A stretch of 11,656 bases of DNA from a bacterium. GTDB lineage: Bacteria > CSSED10-310 > JAJRTK01. Positions within the stretch are counted from its first letter, which is position 1. The number at the start of each line of letters is the position of its first letter. The translations under genes and the position numbers were made by a program. Below are positions 1 to 5,879 of this stretch, piece after piece. Below the pieces are notes generated by a model. The model was not told where the DNA came from and did not search any database. It worked only from the letters and a program-made list of their open reading frames with translations. Location of the stretch: positions 1 to 11,656 of the forward strand of contig JAJRTK010000036.1 in assembly GCA_024278345.1 (NCBI GenBank), written 5' to 3'.

Positions 1-4
1 CCGG

Positions 5-106
5 CGGAGGCTCTGCCTCCGGACCTCCGCTGGGAGCGCCGCTCCCAGACCCACGCCAGGGAGCCAGCTCCCTGGACCCACATCTTTGTGCGCTGCGCGC
101 TTTTTT
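5..106 (+). repeat. Three-hairpin GC-rich intergenic repeat ending in a T-tract
   Basis: Three perfect stem-loops stand head to tail: 5-21 (7-bp stem, loop TCT), 30-48 (8-bp stem, loop GCC) and 56-75 (about 9-bp stem, very small loop). They are linked by short GGAC/GACCC spacers. A fourth short GCGC stem (90-93 with 97-100) follows and runs directly into six Ts (101-106). Several high-GC bacteria carry dispersed intergenic elements of this form (GGxGGC-loop-GCCxCC, GGACC, CTGGGAG-loop-CTCCCAG), so I infer a dispersed repeat that may also act as a terminator for a plus-strand gene lying to the left. Only one copy is in the window, so the repeat status is from resemblance and not from a second copy seen here. 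Confidence 0.6.
90..106 (+). terminator. Short GCGC stem plus T6, probable intrinsic terminator
   Basis: A 4-bp GCGC/GCGC stem with a 3-nt loop (90-100) is followed at once by TTTTTT (101-106). The stem is short for a stand-alone terminator, but three strong hairpins lie just upstream. It would act on plus-strand transcription entering from the left edge. For minus-strand transcription the tract would be A-rich, so it is not the terminator of the EEP gene. Confidence 0.4.
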
Positions 107-306
107 CGGGTGGCCGGTACCATGACCGAGGCCGGGGTGAGATTGGGTCGAGGTACGTCTTGAGGGCTCTGAGCATGGTTCCAGGGTGATGAAAGGCGAG
201 TGGCGGCGGACGGATTGCCGGCGCCGCGAGCGGAACGGAAAGAAAAGAAGGTGTTTATCGAGAATCTCTTCCTCAACACGAAAGATCGCTCTCAGCGACC
301 CGCGGA
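107..306. other. Intergenic stretch without a recognisable gene
   Basis: Short open frames cross this stretch but lack a convincing ribosome binding site and give low-complexity Arg-rich translations. The only structure seen is a small stem-loop just downstream of the EEP gene on the minus strand (286-298, listed separately). I see no promoter or RNA gene here. Confidence 0.5.
280..298 (-). terminator. Weak candidate terminator of the kinase-EEP operon
   Basis: Eight bases past the EEP stop codon, positions 286-298 form a 5-bp TCGCT/AGCGA stem with a 3-nt loop. On the minus strand it is followed by TCTTTCG (285 down to 279). Position and orientation fit an intrinsic terminator, but the stem is short and the T-run is interrupted, so the call is tentative. 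Confidence 0.3.
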
Positions 307-1404
307 CTAGGGAAATTCCAGGTCGGCCAAGACTCCGAAGTGGTCCGACAACCAGATTTCTCCGCTTCCGTTTGCCCGGGGAACCCGCTTGTCCATGACC
401 AAACGGGTCCCGATAACAGCCGGAACCGACGGGCTGGCCCCCGGCCGCACGTAGACGTAATCGATCCGCTCCGTGGCTTGATTCGCTGAATTGGAAAGGT
501 CGTCGGCTTGGCAACAAGTGAGACCATCTCCTTGCCCTGCCTGGACAAAAGCATCAAGGAAGCCTGCTCCCCGGACGAGTCCATCCACCTTGCTTCCCGG
601 CGTTGAGTTCATGTCGGCAAAAAGAAATAATGTGTCGCCCACCCCCGATTGTTCTTGGATGAACTGGACGAGCTCCGAGGTTTGATCCCGTTTGAGCTGA
701 GAATCGGGAGGTGTCTGCGCCTCGATATGGGTGTTGAAGAGCCCTGCGGTGACCCCGCCTCGCGAGATTCGCACAAACTGTGCCCCGCGCCCGTAATAGA
801 AGTCCACGGGTCCGGCCGGCCCCGGCAACGTGCCCACTAGAAAGAGGGCGTCGTACAGGGTCTCCTTGGTGGCTTCGACCTTCCAGTCCGGATGCACCAG
901 GATGGCATTGCCCTCTCTGAAAACAAAGTCTTGAAGGCCCCCAAGGAGATCAAACTCCCCTCCAATCTCGTTGAGCACATGGGAGAAAGCCCGGTACCGC
1001 GGACCACCCTCCAGCTCGATGGCATCGAGGAGAAAGTCCAAGAACTCCGCCAACGGCTGATCGTCTGAGGGATCATCGGTGCCTCGAGTCAGGACGATGG
1101 ACATGACCTCCTGGAGGCCGATCACGTCCGGCTCTTCCGCTGCAATGACCTTCGCCATCCCACGGATCCGAGTCACGAATTCCGTCTGCTGGAATTCGTC
1201 CAAAACCTGGCTGAACGCCGCCGCCCTCTCCTCTGGATCGGTGAGATCGTATTCAGAGAGAAATCCGATCCCGAATCCCACGTACATGTTGAAATCCATG
1301 GCGGTGATCCGAGAGTCTTGGTCCGTTTCCCCGCCGCAGCTTCCCAGCCCGACAAGAACTCCCATGGCCACTGCCACGGCGGCTATACCTGTTCTACACC
1401 TCAC
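307..1404 (-). CDS. Exported lipoprotein of the endonuclease/exonuclease/phosphatase (EEP) superfamily
   Basis: A 365-aa protein starting at GTG 1402-1404. The start is fixed by the ribosome binding site AAGGAAGG seven bases upstream and by a complete signal peptide. Residues 5-23 form a hydrophobic segment ending in LGSC, a plausible lipobox, so the mature protein would be lipidated at Cys23 and act at the membrane or cell surface. The EEP/DNase I-like fold is recognisable from Asn39 in the first strand, Glu99 in GLQEV, His226 in NTHIEA, Asp264 and Asn266 in ADMNS, Asp315 in RIDYVYV, and the terminal Ser353-Asp354-His355 with the final strand. These are the metal-binding and catalytic positions of the superfamily, which cuts phosphoester bonds in nucleic acids, inositol phosphates or sphingomyelin. 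All look intact, so it should be active. The substrate cannot be read from sequence; export argues against DNA repair. It is the second gene of an operon with the kinase. Confidence 0.88.
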   Translation of the reverse strand: MRCRTGIAAVAVAMGVLVGLGSCGGETDQDSRITAMDFNMYVGFGIGFLSEYDLTDPEERAAAFSQVLDEFQQTEFVTRIRGMAKVIAAEEPDVIGLQEVMSIVLTRGTDDPSDDQPLAEFLDFLLDAIELEGGPRYRAFSHVLNEIGGEFDLLGGLQDFVFREGNAILVHPDWKVEATKETLYDALFLVGTLPGPAGPVDFYYGRGAQFVRISRGGVTAGLFNTHIEAQTPPDSQLKRDQTSELVQFIQEQSGVGDTLFLFADMNSTPGSKVDGLVRGAGFLDAFVQAGQGDGLTCCQADDLSNSANQATERIDYVYVRPGASPSVPAVIGTRLVMDKRVPRANGSGEIWLSDHFGVLADLEFP

Positions 1405-1411
1405 TAGGTCA

Positions 1412-1419
1412 CCTTCCTT
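1412..1419 (-). promoter_or_regulatory. Ribosome binding site AAGGAAGG of the EEP gene
   Basis: Reads AAGGAAGG on the minus strand, 7 nt before GTG 1404. Its 5' end lies directly against the kinase stop codon (TGA, 1422-1420). The arrangement supports the GTG start and suggests translational coupling of the two genes. Confidence 0.75.
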
Positions 1420-4419
1420 TCATCCGGTAACAGCAGGTTTTTTCTCCCGCCCTGCCAGGAACGCCCTTCTCCGTTTGGCATCGGCGATCTCTCGGAGCCA
1501 TCCATCGCCATCGACCCAGTGTGCAAGGAACTCCTCATAGGCTTCACGAGCCGCCGATAAACGGCCACGCGCCTCGTTGCTCCGGCCAAGTAAGTAATGG
1601 GCGAAGACGCGAACGGGATCACTGGGATCGCCGCGGGCATCGATCCATTCCTTTAGGATGCGGGCAGCCCATTCCGAGTCTCCCTGTTTCAGAGCAAGCT
1701 CCACCACCGGGAAGAAGACGTCGCTGGTTCTTGTTTTCGTCAATCGTTCCGCCCAATTCTTGGCCTCCCGAAATCGCCCTTCTTCCGTCGCTTGAATGAG
1801 CTTCCAATAGTCCAGGAAGAAAGGTGCTATCTGGTTGGCATCGCCTTCCAGGAGGCGCCGCGCTTCCGCCTCAAAGCGTTTCGCAGCCTCCTCCCGCCCC
1901 GCCTCCCTGGCCCAGATGGCCAAACTGAAGACGGGGAAAAAATTGCGGCGCACAACGCCATCGGCCACCAGATTTTCGCCTATCTCCCAAGCTTTGGAGG
2001 GATAGCCAATTCGGACCAGAGTGTGACCAAGCCAGAGACGCATTCGCTCCCCTTGCTCGGGATCCCCCAGGGCAACAGAGGTTTCGGCGGCTTCCTCAAT
2101 GACCCCGAAGGCGGCATCAAAGCGACCCACGGCAACAAATCCCCGGGCCCGTTCGTAAGCGGCGGACAAGATCGCAGGGGATGTCCCCAACTGTTCCAGT
2201 CGAGTAATCCATGCGTTGGATTCGTCCATCCTTCCCTGGGCACGGGAAAGTTGGGCCATGGAAACGAGAACCAGCAGATCGTCCGGTTTCTTTTCCAACA
2301 CTGTTTCCAGTTCCACGGCAGCTTCGTGGAGCTGCCCCGTCCGCTTGAGCAGCCGAGCATAGTGAAGGTGCATTCGGACGTCATCGGGGCGGAGCCGCAC
2401 ATAATCCGACAGGACTTCGATGGCATCACCCTTGCGGCCCGCTCCAAACAGCCCCTCGGCGTAGCTCTTCACCGAGGCGGCGGAAAGCGGATCTTCGGAA
2501 TAAATTCGGCGCAGTCCCGACAGGCCCTCTTCGAGTTTTTCGTCGTCACCCAGAAGACGTCCCACTTCAGCCCGTATGAGGCAGGCTACGCGCCCTATTT
2601 CCGGATCTCGCTGGTACTTGGCCTCCAGTTTTTGCACTGAGTTGAGGAGGCCATCGATACTCCCCTTGGCCATCTCTTCGTAGAGTCGGACAAGTCCTCT
2701 GTGCTTTTGGCTTAGCCCAGAGAGCCTCGTGGACAACAATCGTAGCTGCTCATCGGCTCGCTCGGTCCTTCCTTCGCTACGGTATGACTCAAAGAGCCGC
2801 AATCTTGCCAGCGGAAAACCTGGGTCGATCTCCACGGCTGTTTCAAAAAAGGGAATTGCCCGATCAGTCTCCAAACGGTTGAATTCTCGCATGCCTTGCG
2901 CAAAAGCTGAAGCCGCCGGCTCTAGCTTCGTGAACCGAACTGGCTCATCCCTTCGCGAGTTTTCGGCACCCAGTTTCTCACCCAGAGCGGTTCGAAGCTT
3001 AGCGCTCAATTCGAAAACATCTGCCGCGGTTTCCTTCAACGAAGCTAATAAGGTGCCATCTTTCACGTCCTCCAACTGCGCCACAACCAGAAGCCGATTC
3101 TCCGTCTTGAAGAGAGCCCCGGAGAAGGTAAAATCCGCGCTGGCCTTTCTGGCCACTGTCGCTCTGACCTCCGGATCGAGGCCCCGGCCCAGCTCGCCTC
3201 CAGCCCGACTGACAAGATCGGCGATCCTCTGTGACCCGATGATCCGAAACTCCTCCACATCCGAGAATTCCGCTATGAGGAGTTCCGGCAAGCCCGAGAC
3301 GACCCAATCCAGGCCGGGGTCACCGGTGAGATTGCGAAAGCCAAAGATCGCTAATGCGGGGGCCTTGGAGACAGCCTGGCTTCCGCTTCTGCTCCCGGCG
3401 ATCCAGATCCCCGTTCCGGCAGCGAGGAGCAGTAAAAAAAGAAGATAGGGAAGGAAGCTCCTTCCCCACCGTCGATGGGTCTTCCCGCCAGGAAAAACTG
3501 GCGGGTGTGCCAGATCCCATAGGCCGGCACGGGGGCTGGTGACCAATCTGTCGCTTTGGAGCCTGAGAGCTCGGAGTTCCGTCCGGATTTGCCTCGCCGA
3601 CGGATAACGATCTTCGGGGGATTTTTCCAAGCACCGAAACACGATCTTTTCAAACTGTGGAGGCACAATTTGGCCTCCCGCCTCAAATGGCTTGGGCTCG
3701 TCCCGGAGAATCGCGGCAATGGCTGTAAAATCCGAATCACCTGCAAAAGGCAGCTCACCGGAAACAAATTCGTAGAGCACCACCCCGAAGGAAAACAAAT
3801 CACTGCGAAAATCGAGATCAGCAGAGGAAATCTGCTCCGGAGACATGTAGGCCAGGGTTCCCATCACCTGTTTCGCACCGGTCAAGGAGGAACGGGTAAC
3901 CTCGTCCTCCAAAGCCAAGTGGCCAGAAGAAACCGCCGCGGGAAAGATCGGCTTGGCAAGGCCGAAGTCCAAGATCTTCGGGCGGCCGTCCGGGCTGCTG
4001 ATGATGATATTGCCCGGCTTGATATCCCGGTGGAGAATACCCTTGTCGTGGGCTGCCGCCAGGCCGTCGGCAATCCCCTCCGCCAACCTGAGTAGCCTTT
4101 CCATGGGAACAGGCCCTCTGGAGATCAAACTCCGCAGGCTCTCGCCCTCCACATACTCCATGACCAGGTAGTGGAGTCCAGCCTCTTCGCCATACTCGTA
4201 AATGTGAGCCACATTGGGGTGGGATAGCTGGGCCGCGGCGCGGGCTTCCTGCTGGAATCGGAGCACGGCTTCCGGCGAACCCAAAGCGGCCTCGGACAGT
4301 ATCTTGACAGCGACCTGACGGCCCAACCGGGGATCGGCGGCAAGAAATACCTTTCCCATCCCGCCTTGGCCAAGAAGCCGCAGAACTTCATAAGGTCCTA
4401 TTCGTCCTGGATCGTCCAT
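1420..4419 (-). CDS. Transmembrane Ser/Thr protein kinase with TolB-like and TPR domains
   Basis: A 999-aa protein, taking ATG 4417-4419 ([11 protein letters not shown]) as start because the kinase domain begins about 10 residues later, as in PknB-type enzymes. A weak GAGAG lies upstream. The frame continues to ATG 4530, but those 37 extra residues have no family signature. Kinase domain about 10-280: glycine loop GQGGMG 17-22, Lys39 (VAVK), Glu58, HRDIKPGN with catalytic Asp132, DFG at 151-153, and YMSPEQ at 191-196, so it should be active. One membrane helix lies at about 321-341. The remainder is predicted extracytoplasmic: a TolB-N-like region (about 356-470, FGFRNLTGD...VVSGLPELL) and then degenerate TPR-like helical repeats to the end (about 500-965; clearest near 655-715 and 940-965). 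This kinase/TM/TolB-like/TPR order is a receptor layout common in Acidobacteriota. The ligand is unknown. It is the first gene of an operon with the EEP lipoprotein, and divergent to the crotonase gene. Confidence 0.92.
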   Translation of the reverse strand: MDDPGRIGPYEVLRLLGQGGMGKVFLAADPRLGRQVAVKILSEAALGSPEAVLRFQQEARAAAQLSHPNVAHIYEYGEEAGLHYLVMEYVEGESLRSLISRGPVPMERLLRLAEGIADGLAAAHDKGILHRDIKPGNIIISSPDGRPKILDFGLAKPIFPAAVSSGHLALEDEVTRSSLTGAKQVMGTLAYMSPEQISSADLDFRSDLFSFGVVLYEFVSGELPFAGDSDFTAIAAILRDEPKPFEAGGQIVPPQFEKIVFRCLEKSPEDRYPSARQIRTELRALRLQSDRLVTSPRAGLWDLAHPPVFPGGKTHRRWGRSFLPYLLFLLLLAAGTGIWIAGSRSGSQAVSKAPALAIFGFRNLTGDPGLDWVVSGLPELLIAEFSDVEEFRIIGSQRIADLVSRAGGELGRGLDPEVRATVARKASADFTFSGALFKTENRLLVVAQLEDVKDGTLLASLKETAADVFELSAKLRTALGEKLGAENSRRDEPVRFTKLEPAASAFAQGMREFNRLETDRAIPFFETAVEIDPGFPLARLRLFESYRSEGRTERADEQLRLLSTRLSGLSQKHRGLVRLYEEMAKGSIDGLLNSVQKLEAKYQRDPEIGRVACLIRAEVGRLLGDDEKLEEGLSGLRRIYSEDPLSAASVKSYAEGLFGAGRKGDAIEVLSDYVRLRPDDVRMHLHYARLLKRTGQLHEAAVELETVLEKKPDDLLVLVSMAQLSRAQGRMDESNAWITRLEQLGTSPAILSAAYERARGFVAVGRFDAAFGVIEEAAETSVALGDPEQGERMRLWLGHTLVRIGYPSKAWEIGENLVADGVVRRNFFPVFSLAIWAREAGREEAAKRFEAEARRLLEGDANQIAPFFLDYWKLIQATEEGRFREAKNWAERLTKTRTSDVFFPVVELALKQGDSEWAARILKEWIDARGDPSDPVRVFAHYLLGRSNEARGRLSAAREAYEEFLAHWVDGDGWLREIADAKRRRAFLAGREKKPAVTG

Positions 4420-4585
4420 GGTCTCTCGATTTTTTCGCGCAATCAAGGTCGTCTCTCGTCGCGGCCGCGGTCCGGTTGACATCTGCAAGGGACTCAGCTC
4501 AATAGAACATATCCCACGGCCAGATGCCATTCTGCTTTTCGTGTGTGTGGGAGAGAAGGGCTATTTGTTGAACCAAGGAGTCGGC
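4420..4585. promoter_or_regulatory. Divergent intergenic region between kinase and crotonase genes
   Basis: These 166 bases separate the two divergent start codons and must carry both promoters. On the plus strand a perfect TTGACA box lies at 4476-4481. The hexamer 17 nt downstream, TCAATA (4499-4504), is a poor -10 match, so the plus-strand promoter is only a candidate. I could not pick a convincing minus-strand promoter. Open frames run through this stretch on both strands as N-terminal extensions of the flanking genes, but neither extension is needed by its protein family. Confidence 0.4.
4575..4580 (+). promoter_or_regulatory. Ribosome binding site AAGGAG of the crotonase gene
   Basis: Strong AAGGAG placed 5 nt before ATG 4586. 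It decides this start against the in-frame GTG/ATG codons upstream, where the open frame reaches back to 4418. Confidence 0.85.
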
Positions 4586-5395
4586 ATGGAGCAGGTTTCA
4601 CCGCCAAGGCACTATCATACTATTCTGTTCCGAAAAGAAGGAACTATCGGGGTTTTGACCTTAGATCGCCCCGAAAAACTCAACGCCATGTCCCCGGAGA
4701 TGGGCCGGGAGGTCGCGGAGTTGGTGACCCATCTGGAACGGGACTCCTCTTTGCGGATCCTTGTGATCACTGGAGCCGGAAAGGCATTTTCCGCCGGTGG
4801 TGACTTGGATCTCATCCTGGAAAACTCCCAGCGCCGGCCCGATGAAAATACCGCCGATATGCTCCGTTTCTACCGGGCATTTCTTGGAATCCGACAACTG
4901 CCTGTCCCCCTCATCGCGGCGATTAACGGAGCCGCTGTCGGCGCTGGCCTCTGCCTGGCCCTGGCATGCGACTTGCGGATTTGCTCCCAGTCCGCACAAC
5001 TGGGTCTGCCCTTTGTCAACCTGAATCTTCATCCTGGCATGGGTGCCGAGTCCTTTCTCATGGGCCTTGTGGGACCCGCCTGCACGGCGGAGCTGCTCTT
5101 GACGGGCCGAACCTTCTTGGGGGAAGAAGCCAAACGGATGGGACTGGTGAACCGAGCCGTGGCACCGGCAGACGTTCTCTCTTGTGCCTTGGAGCTTGGG
5201 CGGGAGATTGCTAGCAAGGGTCCCCTTGCCGTCCAACAAATCGTGCAGACCCTCCGGGCCCTCACCGACTCCCGGCTTTCCGAACTCCTGAATAGGGAAG
5301 CATCCGCCCAAGCCCTGGGCTTTGCAACAAAGGATGTGCTGGAGGGTGTCCGGGCCGTCCGGGAAAGGCGAGCGCCGCGATTTTGCGGGCATTAG
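4586..5395 (+). CDS. Crotonase-superfamily (enoyl-CoA hydratase/isomerase-like) protein with atypical active site
   Basis: A 269-aa protein, the usual length for a single-domain crotonase. Visible are the first oxyanion-hole region FSAGGDL (68-74), the second at VGAGLCLALACDLR (118-131), the LHPGMG loop (148-153), TAELLLTGR (167-175) and the C-terminal alanine/arginine-rich helices. CoA-thioester binding and oxyanion stabilisation are therefore expected, probably in fatty-acid or aromatic acyl-CoA metabolism in the cytoplasm. Against rat mitochondrial crotonase, the position of Glu144 (GGGCE) is Cys123 and that of Glu164 (QPE) is Phe143. Both catalytic glutamates are therefore absent, and a classical syn-hydration is unlikely. 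The LHPGMG signature recalls a subfamily with Phe at the second site. The reaction is not assigned. It is transcribed alone and divergently from the kinase operon; no partner beta-oxidation gene is present. Confidence 0.88.
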   Translation: MEQVSPPRHYHTILFRKEGTIGVLTLDRPEKLNAMSPEMGREVAELVTHLERDSSLRILVITGAGKAFSAGGDLDLILENSQRRPDENTADMLRFYRAFLGIRQLPVPLIAAINGAAVGAGLCLALACDLRICSQSAQLGLPFVNLNLHPGMGAESFLMGLVGPACTAELLLTGRTFLGEEAKRMGLVNRAVAPADVLSCALELGREIASKGPLAVQQIVQTLRALTDSRLSELLNREASAQALGFATKDVLEGVRAVRERRAPRFCGH

Positions 5396-5473
5396 CGGAA
5401 CTTTCTTGCGCGGTCTGGCGCAATGGGCAAAGGACCGTGTATGCTAGTGTCTCCTGCTTTTCCCCACGAGAAA

Positions 5474-5494
5474 CTGGGCAATCCTATTGCTCAG
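5474..5494 (+). other. Strong stem-loop 79 bases past the crotonase stop
   Basis: CTGGGCAAT pairs with ATTGCTCAG over nine base pairs (one G.U) around a 3-nt loop. No T-run follows, so it is not a standard intrinsic terminator. It may be an mRNA 3'-end stabiliser or the first element of the structured region. Confidence 0.45.
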
Positions 5495-5818
5495 CCTTAT
5501 GCTAAAGGGAACCGTTTCTGTCGGCGGTTAGTTCCTTTCCTGGGGAACGTGGAGGCTCTTTAGCCAGGATTCTCGCTATATAAGGGATCGTGGAGGACAA
5601 ATTGGCGTGCGTGCTCCCCAAGGAGAAGGCGGGATGGATACCGGAGCGCGGGGTGGGTTTCAAGCCCACCAGCAAACATAGAGAACCTCCTACCGAGGAC
5701 ACCGGTGGCAACCACGGATGGCCCGCTGCGGGGATTATGGATGGGTGCTCCGGATCAAGGGGGATAGGTGCTCAACTCCGGGTGGTCAGTTGGCTCGATT
5801 CAACCTGGCGAGAAGGAT

Positions 5819-5840
5819 ATCGGGGGGGGGCGCTCCCGAT
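5819..5840 (+). other. Stem-loop containing a nine-G tract in the 5' leader
   Basis: ATCGGG (5819-5824) pairs with CCCGAT (5835-5840); a G.U and a G-C pair can extend the stem. Positions 5822-5830 are nine consecutive Gs. It lies about 30 bases before the ribosome binding site of the REC-GGDEF-EAL gene, so it would be in the mRNA leader. G-runs of this length can slip in replication or adopt other folds. Confidence 0.45.
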
Positions 5841-5869
5841 TTCCAGTTCCCTTTACGCCCCACATTGCC

Positions 5870-5876
5870 GAGGAAG
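5870..5876 (+). promoter_or_regulatory. Ribosome binding site GAGGAAG for the GTG start at 5880
   Basis: GAGGAAG ends 3 nt before GTG 5880 (AGGA is 5 nt away). It favours this GTG over the upstream in-frame ATG at 5718, since the receiver domain begins only five residues after the GTG. Confidence 0.75.
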
Positions 5877-5879
5877 ACT

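Larger units (their letters stand above)
5396..5879 (+). other. Long, hairpin-rich non-coding region before the c-di-GMP regulator
   Basis: This 484-base stretch has no convincing gene; the small open frames crossing it lack a good start. Several stem-loops follow each other: 5474-5494 (9-bp stem with one G.U, loop CCT), 5510-5529, 5531-5548, 5554-5565, 5652-5670 (7-bp stem, 5-nt loop), about 5691-5707, and 5819-5840 with a run of nine Gs. -10-like hexamers occur at 5440-5445 (TATGCT) and 5579-5584 (TATAAG), neither with a good -35 box. A structured leader or small RNA is possible. I tried to match c-di-GMP-I, TPP, cobalamin, 6S, SRP and RNase P consensus cores by eye and found none. It may be simply the crotonase 3' region plus the promoter and leader of the next gene. 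Confidence 0.4.

Noticed and set aside
1-106. CRISPR array or tRNA cluster at the left edge
   Set aside because: The hairpins differ in sequence, there are no repeat-spacer units, and none has a tRNA cloverleaf.
1792-2640. 282-codon open frame on the plus strand
   Set aside because: It lies wholly antisense to the kinase/TPR gene, has no ribosome binding site and encodes nothing recognisable; long antisense frames are expected in GC-rich genes.
2729-3448. 239-codon open frame on the plus strand, Ser/Arg-rich
   Set aside because: Antisense shadow of the kinase gene; low-complexity composition and no family motif.
4420-4530. 37-residue N-terminal extension of the kinase
   Set aside because: The kinase domain begins right after Met at 4419; the extension lacks conserved features and a ribosome binding site. 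The weak site at 4419 leaves some doubt.
4418-4585. N-terminal extension of the crotonase frame
   Set aside because: The AAGGAG site 5 nt before ATG 4586 and the usual crotonase length favour the internal start; the extension has no family similarity.
4661-5392. 243-codon open frame on the minus strand
   Set aside because: Antisense to the crotonase gene, whose own frame shows clear family motifs and a strong ribosome binding site.
5718-5879. 54-residue N-terminal extension of the REC-GGDEF-EAL protein
   Set aside because: Its translation looks random, and GAGGAAG correctly precedes GTG 5880 where the receiver domain starts.
5396-5879. c-di-GMP-I riboswitch before the c-di-GMP gene
   Set aside because: The expected GGGCAAACC/GCAAAGCC-type core and the GGTAG tetraloop-receptor elements could not be found by eye; a covariance search is needed to exclude a divergent form.
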